In this document: positions 52,091 through 61,912 of the stretch, in pieces
Layout of the letters: every line of letters begins with the position of its first letter
Position numbering within the stretch: position 1 is the stretch's first letter
Program-made: the position numbers and the translations under genes
The notes under the pieces: model-generated
What the model was told of the DNA's origin: nothing
Database searches by the model: none
Seen by the model: the letters and a program-made list of their open reading frames with translations, nothing else
Assembly (NCBI GenBank): GCA_030407085.1
Contig: CM059584.1
Span: 89,392,001 to 89,456,000 of the forward strand
DNA from: Trichopria drosophilae
Taxonomy: Eukaryota; Arthropoda; Insecta; Hymenoptera; Diapriidae
Direction: 5' to 3'
DNA length: 64,000 bases

Positions 52091-55086
52091 CTGAGAATGT
52101 TAATGCTACATCTGACAACCAAAGAACACAAAATTCTGAAACATCTTTTGACGGTCGTTCCTCAGAATTCAAAGTTAGAAAGATTAAAAGAAATAATAAG
52201 AATGTGATAAATAATACTCGTAAAAGGAGTCTTAGCAAAGAAAACTGGATTGATGTTGCTGCTAAAAAAGCTAGAAATTTAGGTACTGAAGGTTCCGGCA
52301 GAAAGTCCTTGCCAATTCATGCCAGACAAATGAGGTATGGCTGCAAAAATAATTGCAGGTTTAAGTGCCAAGAAAGAATAAGTATTGCTGAAAGAAAACG
52401 CGCGTTCGAACTATTTTGGGCCCTTGGGGACCACGCAAGACAATGGGAATGTTTAAATACTTGGATTTCAACAAAGAGAAATGTCGACGATGACATTAAT
52501 GTCCATGATATTGTACGTAAAAAAAAGGCAGTGAGTCATTCGTTTACTCTTCCGACTTTAGAAGCACCTGTAAGAGTATGTAAAATGATGTTTTTGGATA
52601 CTCTAGGTAATTATTTTCTGCATGTTACATTTTCATTATTATATACGTAAATTTTTTAATGTATTTAAAATTAATATATCAGATATTTTTAGCCATTCTC
52701 TTTAAAATTAAGCCAGTCTCAATTTGATTTTTCTTAATCGGTACTTTTAACATTTTTCGATAATGTTGTTAACCTGATATATTTTGAAATGGATATATGG
52801 CTTGAAATGTTACACTTTTGTATATACAATTGTTAATACAATTTTCATCACCGTTCTTCTGAATATTCGTGAGGATCATTTTATTAACATTTATTTTTGT
52901 TCACTTTTTGATATAATTTGCATTCTTTACTTTTGGTTATATTTATCCTTATTTTTGTGAAATAAATTTAATAAATGGATAATTTACGAAAAAATTGTTT
53001 TTAAATATTCTCTACTGCTAAGCAGTTTCATTAAGAGTAATTTACAATGTAATTCTTAAAAATAGACATCTCCTACCAGTGGGTCGAAACCGCGGATAAG
53101 AAAAAAAAATGGCAGATGATACAATGGTAATAGGACAAGATCTCCGAGGCAAACATAAAAATCGGCCATTCACTGTTACCGATACTTTAAAAAATCACGT
53201 ACGTGATCACATTTTATCGTTTCCCGTTATTGAGTCACATTACTGCCGTGAAAATACAAGCAGAAAATATTTAGAAGAGGGTTTGAGCGTTGCCAAAATG
53301 TATAGGATGTTTAAGGATGAAATGGAACAAAAAGCAGAAAAAAATTATGCATCGTATCAAATGTATATATCAATTTTTAATCAAGAATTTAATTACGGAT
53401 TTTTTAAGCCGAAAAAGGACAGGTGAGATTACAGTGTAATAGGTTATAAAAAATACCTTCTGAAATATTAAGGCATATTACATAATAGCAAATACAAATT
53501 CTATAACGGAATCGTATTTATTCTTGACCGTTATTAATTAATAAATGACTTCATTACAGAAAATTTATATTTTTCTTCACACTTAAAAAATAATTGCAAA
53601 TTCTACCGAAAAATCTGTTGATTTTACAGAAAGTGACAACAGAAAAAATGTCTGTGATTCGTACAGAATTTATTTGTAAATTTAACAGATAATTCTGCTG
53701 CTTTTGCATATAAATATTAGCATATTTAATTCTGTTAAATCTAGAGGAAATTTTTCAGCGTGTTCCTCCATTTACTTACTCAATCACAAGTTTCAGCATT
53801 CGTTTATCCATTCATTCGTTTACTCATTTATGTATTATTCCCAAATTTCTTTCTACCTATATTGATTGTTCAAATAATTTATTTTAAGATGTGAACAATG
53901 TGAAGCGTATGTAAATCTTTCGGAAATTGAAAAAGAAAATAGAAAATTTGCCCATGAGATACATTTGTCAAATAAAAAAAAGGCGAGAGAACTGATGGTC
54001 CAACAATTTCAGTTTTAAATTTCGATTTACAAAAAATTTTAACAACGCCGCGAGCAGAAATCGGTCCATTATATTATATGTCAAAATTAAATGTATGGAA
54101 TTTCACGATTTACGATATGGCAAACCACCATGGTTTCTGTAATATCTGGAATGAGACAGTTGGAAATCGAGGCGCCAACGAAATTGCGTCTTTTTTAATG
54201 AGGCACATCTGTGACAAAACTACACCCAACAATATTAAAGAGTGGATATTCTTCTCGGACAATTGCGGTGGTCAAAATAGGAACAAAATGATGTTCAGCA
54301 TGATGTACAAGATGGCGGTTGATTTTGGCATCAATATAATTCACAGGTCATCAAATAATATAATATGATATTATTCAATTTTATGTTTATATTCCCTATA
54401 TACTGTACAATTATAAACATATCAAAAAAATTGTTTTTTTGACATCTATATAACCTTCACTATTTAGGGGGTCGGTATGGTAACACTCTCCCCTAGATAA
54501 TATATAAACTTATAATTTATGTAAACAATTCCTAAAATGAAAATCAGTACTTATTTAATACAATTTATAATATTTTACAAAATAAAATGGTACGATACGC
54601 TATAGATTCCTCGAAGTAGGCCACACGCAAAATGATGGCGACTCGATGCATGCGCGAATTGAAAATTATTGTAAAAGGAAGTCGATTTACACTCAGCAAG
54701 AATGGTGCCGATTGATAAGAGAGTCAAAAACGCAGAATCCATATATTGTGAATGAAAGAGTTCAAGACGACATATTCAATTTTGAAGATTTGTCCACATT
54801 TTTTAACTGGCGGCAAGTAAAAATTGCAAGCGTTCGAGAGATATGTTTTAAACCGGACGGTAAATGCCTAACTGTGAAATATGACTTTGATGAGCAACCA
54901 ATGCCATTTAATATTTTAAAGAAAAATGTGACGGTGCAGAAGATTCGAGAGTACGAACTCAAGAAATGTTACAATAAAAAAATTCCCTTGAGTCTAAAAA
55001 AGAAGGAAGACTTATTAAATATGTTATCTCGTAGATTGATCCCAAACCAATTCCACAAATTTTTTGAAGAAATTACAGCAGACTAA
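52091..55086 (+). pseudogene. Transposase-like protein 2 with DDD-type motifs (at least four exons, decayed)
   Basis: Exons inferred: 52091-52606, a block ending 53422, 53889-54346 and 54606-55086, with GT-AG borders (donors after ctctag, ggacag, cacag; acceptors tttcag, ttttaag, ctatag). The conserved parts are CKNNCRFKCQERI with an FELFWALGDH segment, the RRGKH-like DLRGKHKNR, CEQCEAYVN, GPLYYMSKLNVWNFTIYDMANHHGF, FFSDNCGGQNRNKMM and FLEVGHTQNDGDSMHARIE. These supply Asp residues comparable to those of protein 1 (YFSDG, CDGLGG), so both probably have the same fold, but they are different subfamilies. A one-base shift before DLQKIL and another near 53100 suggest it is broken. The first exon was not found. 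Confidence 0.6.
53578..53762. mobile_element. Tiny MITE inside an intron of gene 2
   Basis: Ends cacacttaaaaaat and the inverse of cacgctgaaaaatt, about 185 bp apart, with internal ttctgttaaat-type inverted words. It lies wholly in the intron 53423-53888. Confidence 0.4.
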
Positions 55087-55719
55087 AGTAACCGTTACGT
55101 TCCTCCATTTTTGTTATGTTGCAAAATGTATTTATAAATGCGGACAAAATCTCAGCAAAATCGGTTGAGAACTTGTCAATTAAAAAACACGGATTTTAAC
55201 ATTCTCATTCAATACATTCCCGTTTTTCAATCAAATTTGTTGAAATTGTGTCTGGATTCCACATAGTTTGTACTTGCATGTAATATTATGTAACTTTTCT
55301 ACACTATAATAAAAATTGTATTATAATAAAAATCGATACATTAACATTAATATTTTATTTGCGTTATTACTGTTTATTTCAATAATTATCGTTAATTATA
55401 ACTGTTTTATTTATTACTGTACTAAATTCTTTAAAAAGATTCTTGGTGAGACGGTCTAAAAATAATAAAAAGAAAACAAATTTGTTAGACGTTTCGGCTA
55501 CAAAATGTGGGCCTTCTTCGGTATAATTTTGAAATGTGGAGTTCTCGGTGGTTTTCGGAGTAGCTGATTTATTACTGTACAGAAAAAACAAGATTGTTAG
55601 ATCAACTATTTCAAAAATATTTTTTTAGACATTTATGATACATGTTCAAGGGTGCTCCTCAAGACGTGCGCGGGCGATACCCAAGTGCTTTTGCCGTTCG
55701 CCCCTCGTGATGCCTCAGA
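55087..55719. other. AT-rich spacer downstream of gene 2
   Basis: No gene recognised; A/T-rich with aataaaa words that could serve as poly(A) signals for gene 2 (near 55308 and 55324). Confidence 0.4.
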
Positions 55720-56290
55720 ACTTTTTCTCTATTTTCAATGATGATCTTATTAATTGCATTGCTCGATGGGCGAATGACAATGCACTTCTTATTAATCCGC
55801 TCAAATCCAAGATGCTGATTATTGGGAATGCTAAGCTCCGCAATAAAATTGACATAAATTTATACCCACTAATTGTAAATGGCAATGTTATTCCGGTTGT
55901 TTATGAGGCCAAAGACCGTGGATTTATTATGGATTGTGATTGGTGTTTTTCTAGTCACGTTTCTAAAAAGATTCAATTGATTATGCTTGCTTGAGCCATT
56001 TGTACCTATGGAGACGGGTCTTGCCTTCTAGGGTAAATCTAGAGCTTTGTGAAGCTCTTATTCTACCACATTTGCTATATTGCATTAGTGTTTATGGTCC
56101 ATGTCTTATTGTTAGTGGAGACAATTGGGGCAAAGTTTAAATGGTCTAAAATTCCTGCCTCCGTTTTGCATACGGAGTGCGTAAATTTGACCATATTTCA
56201 CCCGCCAAGCAAAAATCTGGTTGGCTGACGATAAAAAATAAAATGAACATGTCAATTATTATAGTATAGCCTGCCGTGTGCTTGCCTTAA
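55720..56290 (+). pseudogene. Jockey-like non-LTR reverse transcriptase fragment
   Basis: A frame running to 55991 has DDLINCIARWANDNALLINPLKSKMLIIGN, the post-catalytic region of Jockey-type RTs. The next 200 bp in another frame read LPSRVNLELCEALILPHLLYCISVYGP and continue weakly. The catalytic box and everything before it are missing. It is a dead scrap inside the large TIR element. Confidence 0.7.
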
Positions 56291-56708
56291 AACTCCTGAA
56301 TACCTGATCCATCGAATTCAGATGTAAGGCGGCAGATGCTCTGCTCTGCGCGATGATATTTCTTATTAAATTAAATATCCAAGTTATCGTTCTGCGAAGG
56401 CTACGGGTGCTTTCTCATTTATCCTTGCGCGTGTATACAATTCCCTTCATTTAAGTCTAAGAAGTGTTTTATATCGTACTAATTTCTTTTTATCACGAGT
56501 TAAAAGTCATTTTCTGCGAAAGCAATAACTAATTTTTATCTATTGTATTATTCTAGTGTATGACGTTACTTCCACTAATCTATAAGCGTATTTCAATTAG
56601 TATTATTGTTATTTTTTTGACGGGAAATGCATTAGGCACCATAGGGGGTTGAAGATGTTGTGTAACCCCCCGTGTGTCGGACTCCCTCACCTTTGATGTT
56701 AACGGCCA

Positions 56709-57353
56709 GGTTTACCGACTAAAACCCTAACCTCCCTTGGCCCTCTAGAATCCACGTGTGCAGTCTGCAGCAGAAAAGTAGCTCCGATATCCATCTCCTC
56801 CGCTGCAGACTGCACCGGGCCATTTTGTTTGCAACTGTAACCACTCCCTCTACAATTGGGTTAGTGGTTACAGGATCTCGTGTGACCTCAGTAGACGGAG
56901 AGATCCCAGCAGCACTGCTTTCTGCATTCGGCCTGCGATGGAATTTGCATGTTCTTGACAGGCCGGAATGCTTTTGATGTTTTGGAGGAAAGTTGGTCTC
57001 ATTCCTCCCAGCACTCCAATTATCAGCACGACGAGCTTGATTTTGAACCCTCGATACAGCTTGCGAATCTCGAACAGGAGTTCCTGATATTTCATCCGTT
57101 TTTCGTCCTCTTTGCTGACTATATTTGTGTCTGCTGGTGCAGAAAACTCGATGACGAAGATGGATTTGTCATCGAAGTCAACAAGGACGATGTCAGGCTT
57201 ATTGGCTGATATTTGCCTGCTCGTCGGGAATGAGTAATTCCAGTATATTCGGCATGACTCATTCCCGACTACGGATTCAATATCAGTGGGGACGTACGGC
57301 AAAACTGGGGTTGCATCAATACCATAAGTGCTGCGAAGATGGTAATACAGCAC
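56709..57353 (-). CDS. RLE-type non-LTR element: restriction-like endonuclease end
   Basis: The frame 57353-56868, shifted from the RT frame, holds the C-terminal endonuclease: HLRSTYG after the CCHC motif, VGNESCRIYWN, then KPDIVLVD and VIEFSAP (PD-x14-E) and EDEKRMKYQELL. In R2-type elements this enzyme nicks the target DNA to prime reverse transcription. The element 3' end is at about 56709, where text shared with the copy at 23152 begins. A single frame break lies in the zinc-finger region. Confidence 0.8.
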
Positions 57354-59088
57354 TCGAAAGCCGTATTGTGACGTTCGATGTATGCTGAAACTGCATAGCT
57401 GCCAAAAGATGCATTAGCGTCTCAGCATGACATCTACACAATCTACAAAGCGTACTCTGTACCGCCTGGTGTAAGACGTTCTGGCGATACGCTAAGGTAT
57501 TGATGACCCCATCCTGGCATGCGAAGATAAAACCCTCGGTCTCGGATTTCAAGCCGGATGATCTTAAGAACGAGAAGGTCATCTCTGCCGACAAGCCAAG
57601 TTGTTGGACATTTCGAAACAATTGTCCATGCAATGGCTTGTCGATATGCCTTCCCTCCAACAAACGAAGTTGTTCCTTCCGTATGTTAGCCCTGAGACGC
57701 AGATTGATGACTGATTCAGCCTCCTGTGCACCACTACGTCCCACGTTGAAAACCAGACCGAGGTTTCGCGCCGCTCGTTCCGCCGCGTTGTACAAAAACG
57801 CCCCCTTCCCCTGAATTTCATGCTGATGAACTAGCATCATCAGGGGATCCTCCGTTCGATTAATCACGTCGCAAGCTGTCTCGAGGACCAATCGGTCATG
57901 CATACACTCCAGGCTTAAAAGGCCACGACCTCCCATATTTCGGGGCAAATACAGTCGTTCCATGGAAGATTTTGGATGCAAACTGCGTTGCATACAAATC
58001 ATCTTCCGTGTGCTTCGGTCAAGATCCCCTAGCTCGTCAACGTTCCACTTCAGTGCTCCAAATGAATAAAGCACTGGTGATACGGCCAACATATTCGTGG
58101 CTGCCACCTTATTTCTCCCGGTCAATTCTGATGACCAGATCTGACGGAGAATGCGCCAATATTTCTTAGTGATGGTGGTTTTAGCAGCCTGCACATCCTG
58201 GACATGCCTTTGAGGTATGCCCAGGTATGTGTAGGCTTCTTCGGCGCTAAGGTGGCGGATGACATTTCCGTTGATGAACTCCATATCGTTGTTATGGGAG
58301 CCTGACCTTCCTCTGTGCAAATGAACGACTGCACACTTGTCCAATCCGAATTCCATGCCGATATCTATCGAGTATGTGTGGGCAATGTTCAGAGATCGAT
58401 GTAATTGATCCTCGCCTGATGCGTATAATTTAAGATCGTCCGTATAGAAAACATGGGTGATCTTATGTACACGTTCACCAGGCGGTCCACACATGTACCC
58501 TTGAGATTTCTGGAGAGCAACGGATAGAGGCAATAGTGAGATGCAGAAGAGCAGAGGACTCAGAGAATTGCCTTGATAGACACCTCTTTGGAATTGAACC
58601 AGTCTAGGCATGGTTCGACGCTTGCCCGATGTCATAACAAAGCGTGTTTTCCAAAGAGGCATCAGGTCTTCTACAATTCTCACTACGTTTGGGTGGTCAT
58701 GGAGGCGTTTGAGCAACAAGCTTAAAAGCTCCAGCGATGTTGAGTCATACGCCTTCATGTAATCTAGCCAGGCTATCGACAGGTTACGCTTGTACTGGAC
58801 TGCGTCCTGACAAACACACCTGTCGATAAGCAAGTTGTCCTTGCAGCCGGATAAACCCATTTTGCAGCCTCGTTGTTCTACTATCCGTAGCCACACCGGT
58901 TTCACGGAATTCTCAATACCTTCGTTCAAGATGTTAGTGAACAATTTGTATAACGTATTGAGACACGTGATCGGTCTATGGTTTCTTGGATAGGACAATC
59001 TTCCGATTTTGGAAGCAAAGTCGTTCGGCCCTCCACCAGCCAGTGCGGAATCGGCTGGTCTCCATTTATATAAGAGGTGAAAATTGGT
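57316..59088 (-). CDS. RLE-type non-LTR element: reverse transcriptase
   Basis: A 560-residue open frame from 58998, 5'-truncated at about 59088. RT motifs in order: RNHRPITCLNTLYKL, SIAWLDYMKAYDS (catalytic Asp), RGVYQGNSLSPLLFCI, VFYTDDLKLYA (YTDD box), GLDKCAVVHL. The thumb (YTYLGIPQ) and post-RT region (LYLPRNMGGRGLLSLE) follow, then the start of a CCHC-type zinc finger (CRLCRCHAETLMHLLA). It belongs to the group with a C-terminal endonuclease (R2 and relatives). RT is open and could encode an active fold, but the 5' region and promoter are missing. Confidence 0.85.
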   Translation of the reverse strand, partial: TNFHLLYKWRPADSALAGGGPNDFASKIGRLSYPRNHRPITCLNTLYKLFTNILNEGIENSVKPVWLRIVEQRGCKMGLSGCKDNLLIDRCVCQDAVQYKRNLSIAWLDYMKAYDSTSLELLSLLLKRLHDHPNVVRIVEDLMPLWKTRFVMTSGKRRTMPRLVQFQRGVYQGNSLSPLLFCISLLPLSVALQKSQGYMCGPPGERVHKITHVFYTDDLKLYASGEDQLHRSLNIAHTYSIDIGMEFGLDKCAVVHLHRGRSGSHNNDMEFINGNVIRHLSAEEAYTYLGIPQRHVQDVQAAKTTITKKYWRILRQIWSSELTGRNKVAATNMLAVSPVLYSFGALKWNVDELGDLDRSTRKMICMQRSLHPKSSMERLYLPRNMGGRGLLSLECMHDRLVLETACDVINRTEDPLMMLVHQHEIQGKGAFLYNAAERAARNLGLVFNVGRSGAQEAESVINLRLRANIRKEQLRLLEGRHIDKPLHGQLFRNVQQLGLSAEMTFSFLRSSGLKSETEGFIFACQDGVINTLAYRQNVLHQAVQSTLCRLCRCHAETLMHLLAAMQFQHTSNVTIRLSSAVLPSSQHLWY

Positions 59089-60100
59089 GAATTTTAAACA
59101 TGTGATACATTTTGATTTACAAAACTTTAGAATTTAATAAATTTGACGGTTTTTGCCCTACAAAAATTGCAAATAATTGCAAATTCAACCTTGAGATGTT
59201 TAAACAATACTCAAGAACCTCATGTCGAAATCATTCCGATTCCCGAACGACGAGGATTTTTTTTTCTTTTAGAAAAATAAAAATTCATCTCAAATAATTT
59301 GTATTTTTGTAAAAGAAAAAAAATGTAATATAGTATTCTTAAGTCGTGAGATGTTGCTGACCTACCTTCCGGACATTATTTGTTGAAAAAGAAATAAATC
59401 GGTGTATGTACGCGTCTATGGTTTTGCGTAGACCTTTTCATAATGGAAAAAGTTTCTTTGCCCTACAATATAATACTTTTCGTTCCCACGTCGTTAGTCA
59501 TATGCAAAAATTACCACGTATATGCAATGTGTACCTATATTTTATCGGATACTATATTCAGAATTACACACAAATTCTGAGTAAAATAATAATCAAAGAA
59601 GCTGCATTTTCATTTGAAATATTCGAAGCACGAGTTAGATCTATTTGAATTCTGATACAAAATGTATTTGATAAAAATGTAAAATATTAATATTTTCACA
59701 TTTTGCCTTGAATTGGTCAAGTCTTTATATATAATTCGTATAATTATATACCCGTTGGACTTTTCGTAGAATACTTTAAGAATGTACAGTAACACCGTAA
59801 GATATGATTGGAGCATTTTTTCTGTTTTTATTATAATTTCAAAATCCTCTTTTTTTAATATATTACTTTTAAGTCAGAAAAAAGAAATTTAACAAAAATT
59901 GCACATTTTTCTAAAAGTGTACTACTATTTCCAGACAAACTCCCATCGTGGTTTTCATTATTTGAAAAAAATAAATATTACTATTCATGATAAGGAATCA
60001 AGCACGTTACTTTCCATGACTAATCGTTTTCAAATTTTTTAATGTATTCATTTCCTTGGTATAATAAGGAACCGCTATAATAATATACACCTCGCCTTCG
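59089..60100. other. AT-rich interior of the large TIR element
   Basis: No gene recognised. Short frames here look fortuitous. Confidence 0.4.
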
Positions 60101-60104
60101 TGAG

Positions 60105-60440
60105 ACAAAACGAAACGTTCTATTCTTCGTTGTGAAATTTTGGAACATATTAGTTTTCGCTAATATAAAGTGAAACATAATAGTTTTCGCGATGAAATGC
60201 GCCTGAGAGGTTGAAACGTATTACTTTTCGCAGGGCAATGGGAAACATCATACTATTCGTTTGAAAATTCTTAAATATACTGTTTTTCGCGATTAAAATC
60301 GAAACGTACTAGTTTTCGAATATTAAAATCGAAATATATTATTTTCGCGGCGAAACTTGAAATATAATGTTCTTCCATGAAGGAAATCATAACGTCCTTT
60401 TTTTCGTTAGGGAAACGAAACGTACTACTTTTCGTAAGGA
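60105..60440. repeat. Degenerate array of GAAACGTACTAGTTTTCG motifs
   Basis: About nine copies of a near-palindromic motif (gaaacRtactaSttttcg, with variants such as gaaacataatagttttcgc and gaaacgtattacttttcgc) occur at irregular spacing of about 30-45 bp. The array lies just inside the right TIR arm. It resembles a binding-site array. Confidence 0.7.
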
Positions 60441-60749
60441 GCGTCGATATGATGAAGAAGAGAGAAAATTGACCTCACGATTTCAAATGGCGAAAACTGT
60501 TAAGGGTACTTTAACTTACCTTAGCGTGATTCCTGCTACAATAAGTACATTACATATCAAACCGTGTTCACTGTACGAGAAAGCAACGACTGTAAAGATT
60601 ATGAAATAAATTTGAAAATGCGACTTCTGAAAAAATGTAATTATTATTAATTTACCTGATTAGTCATTTCAAAATCTATACGCTCGACTGTACGTAACAC
60701 TTCTCATAACAATTTCTACACTTTATATGACGGTTATTTAATTAATTTA

Positions 60750-61501
60750 CAAAATTCAAATGAAATGAATATTATATGAACTTTTTATTAATATTTATTC
60801 GCAAAATGTAGCGTAAAAAATTAAAAAACTTACATTTCATCACTGTATGCTGTTTCACTTTCCAGCGGTTAAAAATGTATATGAGAGATCTTAATGAGTT
60901 CGTAATGTCTTCAAATACGTTCAAATCTTTCGATTAGAAAATAAAATCTTTCAAATGTGCATTATAAACAACGTCTAAACAGTTTGTGCAGGGCTGGTGC
61001 GCGAGACTGGCCAGCGGCGACGGCGACGCGCTCGACACTCGGAGTTGACGGAACAATCAATTTATTGCTAGAATGCATTAATATGTACCAATTTTTAAAA
61101 AATATGTATTTTATGGAAATTTTCCGAGGAATTCAATGGTATTTCTTAAAAATGTTAATTTTATGACGGCCACTATGTAAATTACATTTTAGAGATTGAT
61201 TTGTTAAAAACTGTGGTAATTTGTTAACTTAGGTAACGGGAAAAATTTTTACTGGAAAGCTGAAGTTTTTCCCTTCAAAATGCATAAAAACAAAATTTTT
61301 CTACGATCAAATGTGACGGAGATATGATCACAAAATAAAAACGTCAAAACTTAAAAAAATCATATCTTCGATAAAAATTTTTTTTTCGCAATTTCCTGAT
61401 ACACGTGTTCGCTTATTTTGTATCAGAAGCCCATATAAGAATTATGAAGCAATTTAAAAAATCGAAGGTCAAAAAGTGTTCCGCTTGTAAAAGAATGTCT
61501 C
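60750..61501. repeat. Right TIR arm, about 0.75 kb
   Basis: Inverted match of 46856-47622, ending gaatgtctc at 61501 before the ATAC duplication. Confidence 0.85.
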
Positions 61502-61764
61502 ATACAATGTTAATTTTCGTAGCTATAAGGTTTATCAGTGTATTGCACTTTGCGCGAATTGAACGCGCAAGGCGGGCGGTTATGTACGCGTATTCATGTA
61601 CGATCAGACGGTAACATCGACTTGTAAATGTCTTTCTTAATTATTATTAAAATTAAATCGGGACATTAAGTGAGACAGCTGGCGTTATTTTCCATGCACT
61701 CCCCCGTGTGTTTCATTTCAGCGCGAGTGCGCCATATTGCTTGAGCAACTCGTAAAGAAACAGG

Positions 61765-61912
61765 GCCCATAGAGCCAAAATCCTGCTTTAACGGAAATTA
61801 TGGCCGTAAGAACTTTTGATCAGCTTGGTATGAACAACATTTTCCTGCAGTTTGAAAAGAATTCACCGAAAGCCAATTTCCATAAGGTCTGTGCGGGGTC
61901 CGTGCTTTAATG
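61765..61912 (+). other. Conserved coding-like segment, copy 2
   Basis: Open on the plus strand, encoding a segment with QLGMNNIFLQFEKNSPKANF and a stop at about 61909. Preceded by a possible splice acceptor (aaacag). The inverted partner is at 40325-40470. Confidence 0.4.

Larger units (their letters stand above)
46856..61501 (+). mobile_element. 14.6-kb TIR element with two transposase-like genes (Sola-like)
   Basis: The ends are inverted repeats of about 0.75 kb, starting gagacattcttttacaagc at 46856 and ending with its inverse at 61501, flanked by ATAC on both sides (46852-46855, 61502-61505). A 4-bp duplication, GAG ends and the encoded proteins fit the Sola superfamily as I remember it; this is inference. 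Inside are gene 1 (48055-50519), gene 2 (52091-55086), a Jockey-like RT scrap, an RLE retrotransposon fragment and small MITEs. The size suggests that some contents are later insertions. Confidence 0.75.
41096..61632 (+). mobile_element. BEL/Pao retrotransposon split by a 14.6-kb insertion
   Basis: It starts at 41096 (tgtacgcgtattcatgtacg), encodes gag and pol from 41656 to 46812, and continues after the insertion at 61502. There a purine-rich ggcgggcgg precedes a second copy of tgtacgcgtattcatgtacg at about 61582. Only about 50 bp of the second LTR matches before the sequences diverge, so the 3' LTR is truncated. The coding part has several frame breaks. Confidence 0.75.
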
